Shown here one piece after another: positions 15,773 to 22,832 of a DNA stretch of 64,000 bases; positions within the stretch are counted from its first letter, which is position 1; every line of letters begins with the position of its first letter. The DNA comes from CAYJAD01 sp964371505 (lineage in GTDB: Bacteria > Desulfobacterota > Desulfovibrionia > Desulfovibrionales > Desulfovibrionaceae), in contig CAYJNG010000001.1 in assembly GCA_964371505.1 (NCBI GenBank), forward strand, positions 1 to 64,000. Reading direction: 5' to 3'. Made by a program: the position numbers and the translations under genes. The notes beneath the pieces are model-generated. The model searched no databases. It was not told the DNA's origin and saw only the letters and a program-made list of their open reading frames with translations.

Positions 15773-16456
15773 ATGAAAGAATATTTACGCATAGGTTTGA
15801 GTATGCGTGTTACTACTGAGGAATTCCCCAATGGTATAAGGGAAAAACGTGATACTGTGGCCCATAACTGGCCTCTTTTTTTGCAACATGCGCTACCTGA
15901 GGCCCTTTGGGTGCCCTTGCCCAACGCGCATGACGGCAGAGACAGCGTACGTATGGCGCAGGAGCTTGGCTTACAAGGCCTCATTCTCACCGGCGGTAAT
16001 GATTTTGGTGCAGAACCCTCGCGCGATAATACAGAATTTGCTTTACTTTCTTGGGCTAAGCAATGGAAATTACCTGTTATTGGCATTTGCCGCGGGGCAC
16101 ATATGCTTAATGTCTTTTGTGGCGGTGCCATATCGGCTTTACAGCGCGGGCCCTATTGTGCGGACGAGCGTAAAGAGACGGTAGCGGAGGCCAAGAGCGC
16201 AGGGGACACGCCTGAGCAACAGGCTAAACAAGCCTTGATAGTGCACAAATACGGCATACTGGGGAGTGATATTTCACGTGAATTTACCCCTCTATCCATG
16301 GCAAATGATGGTTACATAGAAGCTTTTTCACACAAGGCCTTACCGTGGCTTGGTTTACTTTGGCATCCTGAGCGGGAGGTAAACCCACGTGAGGAAGATG
16401 TGGCCCTGTTTCAGGATCTTTTTTTACATAAAAAATGCCTACACCTTAGACCATAG
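15773..16456 (+). CDS. Class I glutamine amidotransferase, gamma-glutamyl peptidase C26 type
   Basis: A 227-residue stand-alone class I glutamine amidotransferase-like hydrolase, closest in pattern to gamma-glutamyl-gamma-aminobutyrate hydrolase (PuuD) and other peptidase C26 members. The nucleophile is Cys106 in GICRGAH, and the His/Glu pair is His198/Glu200 in WHPERE. The N-terminal LILTGGND motif precedes the nucleophile elbow as in the family. The exact gamma-glutamyl substrate cannot be read from sequence. The next two genes encode an MdtJI-like spermidine exporter pair, so a link with polyamine handling is an inference from context. It is divergent from phnG. Confidence 0.85.
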   Translation: MKEYLRIGLSMRVTTEEFPNGIREKRDTVAHNWPLFLQHALPEALWVPLPNAHDGRDSVRMAQELGLQGLILTGGNDFGAEPSRDNTEFALLSWAKQWKLPVIGICRGAHMLNVFCGGAISALQRGPYCADERKETVAEAKSAGDTPEQQAKQALIVHKYGILGSDISREFTPLSMANDGYIEAFSHKALPWLGLLWHPEREVNPREEDVALFQDLFLHKKCLHLRP

Positions 16457-16496
16457 TGGGCGTGAAGTGATTTATTTTAATAAATAAGGTTTTTGT

Positions 16497-16907
16497 ATGA
16501 ATAGTATGGCTTCTTGGCGGCCTTGGCTGTGGCTTTTGGCCGCCATTTCTTTGGAGGTGCTGGGCACTTCCACCATGAAATTTTCTCAAAATTGGACTTT
16601 TGCCCTAGGCATGTACGTGGGGCTCATGTGTATGTGGGCTTGCATAGCTTTATCGTATTTTTCACTAGCTAAGGCCTCGGTGCATATACCCATTGGGGTG
16701 GCTTTTGCCTTGTGGGATGCCTTGGGGTTGGTATTTATTGTGGCTGTGTCCTTTTTTATGTTGCAAGAGCCTCTTACGCTAAAAACGAGTTTGGGTCTTT
16801 TGTGCGTACTTTTGGGGGGCTTTTTAGTGCATCTTGGGACGGATAAAAGTGATGACGCCGCGCAGGAGGGGACAACCCAAAAGAACACGGAGGAGAAGTC
16901 ATGCTAA
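16497..16907 (+). CDS. mdtJ: SMR-family transporter subunit, MdtJ-like
   Basis: A small multidrug resistance family protein with four transmembrane segments and a hydrophilic tail of about 25 residues, 136 residues in all. The membrane glutamate needed for substrate and proton coupling is Glu20 in LEVLGTSTMKFS, and the ALWDALG motif in helix 3 matches MdtJ. MdtJ pairs with MdtI to export spermidine in enterobacteria. It overlaps the following SMR gene by 7 bases, which fits a heterodimer made from one messenger. Confidence is high for SMR family, moderate for the spermidine substrate. Confidence 0.82.
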   Translation: MNSMASWRPWLWLLAAISLEVLGTSTMKFSQNWTFALGMYVGLMCMWACIALSYFSLAKASVHIPIGVAFALWDALGLVFIVAVSFFMLQEPLTLKTSLGLLCVLLGGFLVHLGTDKSDDAAQEGTTQKNTEEKSC

Positions 16908-17239
16908 CGCAGTTGCAACAGATGTTTTCTTATGCCGTATTATTGGTATTGGCTGCGGCCTTTTTAGACATTGTGGCCAATATTCTTTTGGCCAAATCTC
17001 AAGGCTTTGCCAACAAAAAACTAGGCCTTTTTGCCATTGCCTTGGTGGGCATGGCTTTTTGGTTGCTTTCCTTGGCGGTGCGCGAGCTGGATTTATCGGT
17101 GGCTTACGCCTTATGGGGTTGTTTTGGTATTTTGGGTACCAGTCTTTCTGGTTGGCTTATTTTGGGGCAAAGAATGCGCTGGCCGGCTTTTGCAGGCATG
17201 GGCTTATTATTTTGCGGTATTATTTTACTGCGTTTGTAA
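16901..17239 (+). CDS. mdtI: SMR-family transporter subunit, MdtI-like
   Basis: A 112-residue, four-helix SMR protein. LDLSVAYALWGCFGILGT and the GWLILGQRM segment closely follow the MdtI pattern. The helix-1 acidic residue that is Glu in MdtI and EmrE is Asp23 here (FLDIVANILL), a conservative but uncommon change that could alter proton coupling. It starts inside the end of the mdtJ-like gene (ATG 16901), so the pair is translationally coupled and likely forms a heterodimer in the inner membrane. Upstream is the gamma-glutamyl hydrolase-like gene. Confidence 0.82.
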   Translation: MLTQLQQMFSYAVLLVLAAAFLDIVANILLAKSQGFANKKLGLFAIALVGMAFWLLSLAVRELDLSVAYALWGCFGILGTSLSGWLILGQRMRWPAFAGMGLLFCGIILLRL

Positions 17240-17366
17240 GAAGAGCGCGTGCTCTCCTTAATTATTTACACTTAGGCTTATAGTTTTCTTAGGGTATTAT
17301 CCTTTACATATGCGACAAAAGCCTATAGGCAATAAAAAAAGAGTCCATTTTTGCCTTGGAGGTACT

Positions 17367-18173
17367 ATGAATATACATGTGGCGCGAGCCTTTATTTTTT
17401 TCTTATGTATTACTTTTTCTACGATGGGCGCCATGGCTGCTCATGCGGCAGGTGCTAGCATAGCGCAAGTTATTTCCATAACGGGCGGTGCCAGTGTGGA
17501 GCGCGCAGGTCAAACACTTAAGCTTGCTTTAAAAGATGCCTTGTATGTGCAAGACATTGTGCGTACCGACGCCACAGGCAAGGTACAGCTTATGTTTCAT
17601 GATGACACCGTGGTAAGTGTGAGCGTAAATACTATTTTTAGCATGAGTAATTTTAGCAATGGTGCAGATGCCAGCTTTAATGCGCATGTGCCCAGTGGTT
17701 TTGCGCGTTTTGTTACCGGTACCATTGTGGAAAAAAATCCCGAAGCCTTTACCGTGCGCACACCGGAAGTGACTGTGGGCATACGCGGAACCACCTTTGC
17801 CGTGCAAAGACGTGCAGAACAAACCACAGTGTACACAGAAAATAGCACCAAGGCACGTAGCGTTATGGTGAGCAGTACCACCATTCCTTCGGGCTATTAT
17901 GCGGTGTTTGGGGCAGGAGCTACGGTTATCACGCCGCCAAGCCCCATGAGCGATGCCCAAAGGCAGGAGCTTGTTTCACGCGCTGTGATTACAGCCTCTC
18001 CGGCGCTCTCCTCTGTGGAGTGGGGGCAAGAAAATCCTTTGTCTGATTTAGAAAACGGCCTTGGAGATTCTTTAGATGTGGGTGGTTCTTTAGATTTGGG
18101 CGGCTCTGTGACGGCACCTACTTTACAAGAAGGCATTTTGGACGATGATGACTTGGATGATGATGACGATTAA
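17367..18173 (+). CDS. Secreted FecR-domain protein with aspartate-rich tail
   Basis: A 268-residue exported protein. Residues 1-27 form a signal peptide ending near AAHAAG. The FecR domain follows (about 30-145): VISITGGASVERAG, then LYVQDIVRTDATGKVQLMF and VRTPEVTVGIRGTTFAV, the classic FecR pattern. The C-terminal third has Gly/Leu repeats (DVGGSLDLGGS) and ends in an almost pure Asp tail. The ATG at 17367 has GGAGG 5 bases upstream. No sigma factor or TonB receptor is near, so it is not a classical FecR anti-sigma protein; in this context it is likely a periplasmic or surface protein of the signalling group that follows. Confidence 0.88.
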   Translation: MNIHVARAFIFFLCITFSTMGAMAAHAAGASIAQVISITGGASVERAGQTLKLALKDALYVQDIVRTDATGKVQLMFHDDTVVSVSVNTIFSMSNFSNGADASFNAHVPSGFARFVTGTIVEKNPEAFTVRTPEVTVGIRGTTFAVQRRAEQTTVYTENSTKARSVMVSSTTIPSGYYAVFGAGATVITPPSPMSDAQRQELVSRAVITASPALSSVEWGQENPLSDLENGLGDSLDVGGSLDLGGSVTAPTLQEGILDDDDLDDDDD

Positions 18174-18241
18174 AAGAGATACTGTTGAAAAGTATGTAAT
18201 CGTACGTAGATACTAAAATTTTATTTGACGACACTATCTAG

Positions 18242-18282
18242 GCTTCGCCAGAAAAGGTATTTCATGCTTTTTCTGGCGAAGC
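18242..18282. terminator. Stem-loop between convergent genes
   Basis: GCTTCGCCAGAAAA (18242-18255) pairs perfectly with TTTTCTGGCGAAGC (18269-18282). It lies between the ends of the FecR gene (plus) and the DUF1036 gene (minus). The flanking T-tracts are weak, so termination is likely but not certain. Confidence 0.55.
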
Positions 18283-18310
18283 TTCTTTATTTAATGCCAT
18301 TCACTATAAA

Positions 18311-18739
18311 CTATTCAACAAATTCGTATGTAACGCTATCTTCATTGTCAAATTCCACAAAGTCAAACTCCACTGTTTGGCGGTTGTCTCCGCGGGGGCG
18401 GTTGGCGCCGACAACTTTAAATTTACTGGTCACAATCATGCGTTTAATATCGTCTGAATCCATTTCGCCGGGCCAAATGTAAGATTTGGACTGGGCGTGA
18501 ATGTAGATATAGTTGCTGGTTGTAGGAACTGTAAGTTCTGTTGTCCTGTTTGGCGGGGCTTGCCACCAACCTTCGGTTACCCATTCTTCTTCATCGTTAT
18601 CATAGTAACAAATGGTAATGCTAATGTTTTCGCTTGTTTGGTTTTCAGCGATAAGAGTTTTGCTTTCTGCATGGGATACTGCGGGAATGAAATATAGACC
18701 TACGACAAAAAGGATAAGAAAATGGCGCATGAACTTCAT
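18311..18739 (-). CDS. Exported DUF1036-like protein
   Basis: A 142-residue protein with a clear signal peptide (residues 1-24, ending VSHAES). The mature part has the DUF1036 pattern: a strand ENQTSENISITICYYDND, then EEEWVTEGWWQAPPN, and a basic/aromatic centre, although the conserved Cys pairs of that family are largely missing. AAGGAGTCGCC precedes the ATG at 18739. It is encoded alone. Function of the family is unknown; location would be periplasmic or surface. Confidence 0.72.
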   Translation of the reverse strand: MKFMRHFLILFVVGLYFIPAVSHAESKTLIAENQTSENISITICYYDNDEEEWVTEGWWQAPPNRTTELTVPTTSNYIYIHAQSKSYIWPGEMDSDDIKRMIVTSKFKVVGANRPRGDNRQTVEFDFVEFDNEDSVTYEFVE

Positions 18740-18899
18740 GGCGACTCCTTGGGGTTAAAGGTGTATTTACATATAAAAACTTCTTTGGCGGCATTTTAGG
18801 TGGAAGGGTGCGTTAACGCAAGAAGATTTTTTTAGCCAAAAAAGGCATGAAGCGGCACAGAACAGTGCGCCATTTCATGCCTTTGTTATTATCGACTAT

Positions 18900-20252
18900 T
18901 TAGAAAGACCACACAATGCCAAGATTGGTCACGTGCTGGTCGTATTCATACAGCTCACTGGTGGAGGTGTTTTTAACGTATTGGTAGCCTAGCTCCACGC
19001 TCCATGCATCATGGATGGGAATGGTGACCGAAAGGCCTGTGGCTAGGCGATAGTCTCGGCGAAATTCATCTTCATGTGTGGTGGCAGGGGCGTGAAAATA
19101 CTCGCCGCCATAGGAAATGAAGGGGGCAATGCTGATGTCATAATAGGGGAGCATAAAGGAAAATTTAAGGCTAGCTTCAAAACCGTCATAGCTATAGCGG
19201 GCTTGATCTGCAGCGGCGCCCATATAGCGCCCCCCAAGGGTTACGTGGGTGCCTTTTCCGCCAAAGAAAAAGCGCACATATTGCCCCGCAGAGCCGTACC
19301 AGCCATTATAGCCTTCATTGTTGGAATACATACGCCCGCTGATGTTGGCCTTGGTAATAAGGTGCACCTTAGGGCTTAGGGCATACACTAACGTGCTTTC
19401 TGGCCCGAGCGCTACCACGTTTTGCTCAAAGCCGTAGTCAAAAACTTCGGCCTCAGCGCGTATTTCCCATAATACGCTGTCTGTAAGGTAACGCACACCG
19501 GCGGTGCCGCGTAACCATTCCGAACTGGAAAGGCCAAGGTCATACAAATCTTGATGGGCGTTGTAGCGTAAAAGAGTATTACCACTGCCCACAAGCCACC
19601 AAGAACTTTCAGGGCTAAGTCTATAGGCAAGGTCTACAGAGCCGCCCACATAGGCACCAAAGCTTTCCTGGGCCTTTGCGTCAGAGAGGGCAAAGTCTCG
19701 CCGGCCAAGGGAAATTTCATTGGAGGCAGGGCCTGTGTTTACATTGCTATCGTACAGCATGCCCGCACGTAATTTGCCGCTTACTTGAAGGCGTTGATTT
19801 TTCTTTTTCCACTGTTCGGTAATGTCGGCATGTTGTGTGCTGCTGCCTGAGGTATCTTTGGCCAATTCCATAACGGCACGTTGGCCATCGTTTTGCTGTT
19901 GTAAGGCTGTGGCTAGTTCCTGTAGGAGTACAGGCTCTGTGGGGTACTTGGCCAGCAAGCGTTCATAAGCCATGACGGCTTGCCCAGCTTTGCCGTGGCG
20001 CAGTGCAGCTCGCGCATAGCCAAGGTTTATAAGATCGTCTTGCGGCTCTGCACGCAAAAGCTTGCCGTAGGCGGCATAGGCAGCAGCAATAGAACCTTGT
20101 TCTAGTAATTGGGCAGCCTGAGCCTTACTTTGATGTATACTGCTGTGCGTGGCAGGCGGGGTAACGGTTTTACGTATTTCTTGGGCCATAGCCTCTTGCC
20201 CGCCACAAAGCAGACAAAGCGAAAGAAGGAGTAGGCAAAAGTTTTTTGACAT
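18900..20252 (-). CDS. TPR-repeat / beta-barrel outer-membrane protein
   Basis: A 450-residue outer-membrane protein. A signal peptide (1-24, ends EAMAQ) is followed by about three TPR-like repeats (roughly 40-145, for example LINLGYARAALRHGKAGQAV) and then a long series of amphipathic beta-strands with alternating aromatics, ending in TNLGIVWSF with terminal Phe as in barrels recognised by BamA. TPR plus barrel resembles Slam-type surface lipoprotein assembly modifiers (DUF560), but the homology is not certain. The ATG at 20252 is chosen because the signal peptide starts there. Neighbouring FecR and signalling genes suggest surface assembly. Confidence 0.75.
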   Translation of the reverse strand: MSKNFCLLLLSLCLLCGGQEAMAQEIRKTVTPPATHSSIHQSKAQAAQLLEQGSIAAAYAAYGKLLRAEPQDDLINLGYARAALRHGKAGQAVMAYERLLAKYPTEPVLLQELATALQQQNDGQRAVMELAKDTSGSSTQHADITEQWKKKNQRLQVSGKLRAGMLYDSNVNTGPASNEISLGRRDFALSDAKAQESFGAYVGGSVDLAYRLSPESSWWLVGSGNTLLRYNAHQDLYDLGLSSSEWLRGTAGVRYLTDSVLWEIRAEAEVFDYGFEQNVVALGPESTLVYALSPKVHLITKANISGRMYSNNEGYNGWYGSAGQYVRFFFGGKGTHVTLGGRYMGAAADQARYSYDGFEASLKFSFMLPYYDISIAPFISYGGEYFHAPATTHEDEFRRDYRLATGLSVTIPIHDAWSVELGYQYVKNTSTSELYEYDQHVTNLGIVWSF

Positions 20253-20325
20253 GAGGTGTTCCGCGAGTATTCTCCAGCCATGGCGCATTATAGGCATGGC
20301 ATAGGGAGAGGTTATAGTCTAATGA

Positions 20326-20532
20326 GAGACCTCTACACAATTATTTTCAAATATAGTTTTGTGTCTAAATTTTGAAAATTTGTTCGAAGTGTAAAACAAC
20401 GTGTGCAGAGGTAAAGACACAAAAACCAATCACTTAACGGCGAAGCAAAGCTACGCCTATTCTTGATTTTTGGTCGCATTGACTGTCGTCAACGCTCCAT
20501 GAGACCCTACGTAATGAATTGCGCAGAGGTCT
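20326..20532. mobile_element. MITE-like element or insertion-sequence remnant
   Basis: A segment of about 205 bases with imperfect terminal inverted repeats: AGACCTCTACACAATT at the left and, reverse-complemented, AGACCTCTGCGCAATT at the right. Both ends are flanked by TAATGA, which could be a target duplication. It has no open reading frame of note. The remainder of 20253-20755 carries only a promoter-like sequence. The end sequence is reminiscent of IS4/IS5-group ends, which I cannot confirm. Confidence 0.5.
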
Positions 20533-20654
20533 TAATGATGTGTCACTGTAGAATATATTAACCGGCTTGTAAAGATTGTAATAGCTTATAAAAATTATAC
20601 TATGCCTTGCTTTGTAGGCGGTATAGTCCTACAGCTATAGCAGCATAAGGCGCG

Positions 20655-20683
20655 TTGACAAAGGTTCTTGTACTGCTTATTTC
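20655..20683 (+). promoter_or_regulatory. Putative promoter for the MBL/HD-GYP gene
   Basis: TTGACA (20655-20660) with a 17-base spacer to TATTTC (20678-20683), 73 bases before the ATG at 20756. The -35 is consensus, the -10 is weak. Confidence 0.4.
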
Positions 20684-20755
20684 TAACGCATGATTTAGCG
20701 TTGCCGTATTTTTAGAAAATATTTTCTTTTTCATATTCTACACGGGATTATCTTC

Positions 20756-22822
20756 ATGCAAGTTCAGCTTTGGGGCGTGCGCGGTTCTTTAGGGAGTGGT
20801 TGCAGCTCTTCCATGCGCTATGGGTGCAATACCTCTTGTTACACCGTGGAGGCGCCGCAGTCTCCCTATATTATTTTAGATGCCGGTTCTGGCATTCGAG
20901 CCTTTGGCAGCGCCATTGCCAAGGCACCGCGTGTAAAAAAGTGCGTGATTTTTTTAACTCATGGTCACTGGGACCATGTGGCAGGTTTGCCTTTTTTTGA
21001 GCCCTTATATTTGAATGATTGGGATATTACCATTTATGCCCCTGAGGCCATAGGCGCATTGGAACCGCAAGCGTTTGTACAGCGTCTTTTTAATACCTCA
21101 TTTTTCCCTGTGCCGTGGGAGCGCTTAAACTCTAAACCTAAGATATTGCCCTTGCATGAGGGGCAAGTGGTGGCTGTGGAAGGAGGTGTGCATGTTTCTG
21201 CGCATAAGGCCAGCCACGGCGGGCATGAAACGCAAGGGCTCTTTGCGGCGGCGTACCGTGTGGAGCATGAAGGCCATGCGGTATTTTATAGTGGCGACCA
21301 TGAACTGGGAGAAAATCCGCAAGAGCTGGATTTGTCCTCTTCCTTTTTTACAGGCTTGCGCCATGCTGATGTGGCCATTTTAGATGCGCAATATACGCTG
21401 GAAAATTATAAAAAGCATGTGGGGTGGGGGCATTCTGCCATGGAGCAATGGCCGCCCATTTTGCGCAAGCTAGGGGTAAAAACCTTTGTGCCCACGCATT
21501 ACGCGCCAAGTTCTTCCGATGCCATGCTAGACACCATGTGCAGTAAACTCTTGGTGCAATTTCCTGAGCTGGAAACCTCCATGCGCATGGCTTATGAAGG
21601 GCTTATCTTTACCTTCCCGCAAGCAAGTAGCCATGTGAATGATTGCGCTCCGGGGGCGTGTAATTGTGAAAATTGCACCTTTTCCACGGAGTTATCGCAT
21701 ACTCCGGATTTAAGCTCCGTCCTTGATAGCTTGCTCATGCGCGCCAGACAGTTGAGCAAGGCCGATGCCGGCACCATTTATTTGGTAGAAGATGACGAGC
21801 TTGTGTTTTCCTATTCGCATAATGATACGCTTTTTACCCATTCACAAGCGGCGCGGCAGCAATATTTAACGGCACGCTTGCCCATGACGCCGCACTCCAT
21901 TGCCGGCTATGTGGCTTGCCACGGCACTGTGTTAAACATTCCCAATGTGCGCTGCATACCGGAAGGCATGCCCTATGCCTTTAATGATTCTTTTGACAAA
22001 AAAACAGGCTATTCCACTGTATCCATTTGTGCCTTGCCTTTATTTTCGCAGAAAAAAAAGCTTTTGGGCGTTATGCAAATTATTAACTGCATGCATGAAA
22101 ATGAGCCTGTGCCTTTTTCTTTTTCCATGGAGTCGGCCCTACGTGAAATTTGCTTCATTGGAGCTCAAGCCATTGAGCAGTCCTTGGTGACTAAGGATAT
22201 GCTTTTACGCATACTAGAAACGGCTCGCTTGCGAGACCCCGACGAAACGGGCCCGCATGTGGTGCGCGTGGGGGCCATGGCGGCGGAATTATATCATCAT
22301 TGGGCAGAAAAAAATGGTGTGGATATTGTTGAAATAGCAAGTATAAAAGCAAGTTTACGCTTGGCGTCCATGCTGCATGATGTGGGCAAGGTGGGCATTT
22401 CTGACCGTATTCTTAAAAAGCCTGGTGCTTTTACGGATGAAGAGCGTAAAATTATGCAAACCCATTGCGCCATAGGGGCTGCTATTTTTAAAGATGTAAC
22501 GCGCACCCTAGACAGACTTTCGGCCAGCATTGCCTTACATCACCATCAGCGTTGGGATGGCACAGGGTATACGGGTGATGATGCACCCCCTCTTTCCGGA
22601 AAGGATATTCCCTTTGAGGCGCGTATAACGTCCATTGTGGATGTGTTTGATGCCTTGGTGTCGGAGCGTTGCTACAAGCCGCCCTTACCTTTTGAGGAGG
22701 CGGTGCGTATTATCCAAAGGGATGCCGGAGCTGCTTTTGATCCGGAAATGGTGCAATGTTTCATGGAAATTTTAGACACCATTCAGGCCATTCAGGAAAA
22801 ATATCAAGAAGAGCCCGCGTAG
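20756..22822 (+). CDS. Metallo-beta-lactamase / GAF / HD-GYP multidomain protein
   Basis: A 688-residue cytoplasmic protein with three domains. Residues 1-280 form a metallo-beta-lactamase fold of the cyclic-phosphodiesterase/RNase Z-like type: opening LWGVRGSLGSG, metal motif HGHWDH at 69-74, and a later YSGDHE. Residues about 310-480 look like a GAF sensor, with a short Cys cluster (CAPGACNCENC) at the junction. Residues 490-680 are an HD-GYP domain: HDVGK at 541-545 and HHHQRWDGTGYTG near 595, the GYP being GYT. HD-GYP domains hydrolyse c-di-GMP. The gene converges on the CHASE2 cyclase gene, with only 10 bases between stop codons. Two phosphodiesterase-type domains in one chain is unusual. 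Confidence 0.9.
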   Translation: MQVQLWGVRGSLGSGCSSSMRYGCNTSCYTVEAPQSPYIILDAGSGIRAFGSAIAKAPRVKKCVIFLTHGHWDHVAGLPFFEPLYLNDWDITIYAPEAIGALEPQAFVQRLFNTSFFPVPWERLNSKPKILPLHEGQVVAVEGGVHVSAHKASHGGHETQGLFAAAYRVEHEGHAVFYSGDHELGENPQELDLSSSFFTGLRHADVAILDAQYTLENYKKHVGWGHSAMEQWPPILRKLGVKTFVPTHYAPSSSDAMLDTMCSKLLVQFPELETSMRMAYEGLIFTFPQASSHVNDCAPGACNCENCTFSTELSHTPDLSSVLDSLLMRARQLSKADAGTIYLVEDDELVFSYSHNDTLFTHSQAARQQYLTARLPMTPHSIAGYVACHGTVLNIPNVRCIPEGMPYAFNDSFDKKTGYSTVSICALPLFSQKKKLLGVMQIINCMHENEPVPFSFSMESALREICFIGAQAIEQSLVTKDMLLRILETARLRDPDETGPHVVRVGAMAAELYHHWAEKNGVDIVEIASIKASLRLASMLHDVGKVGISDRILKKPGAFTDEERKIMQTHCAIGAAIFKDVTRTLDRLSASIALHHHQRWDGTGYTGDDAPPLSGKDIPFEARITSIVDVFDALVSERCYKPPLPFEEAVRIIQRDAGAAFDPEMVQCFMEILDTIQAIQEKYQEEPA

Positions 22823-22832
22823 CTTTTTCTGT

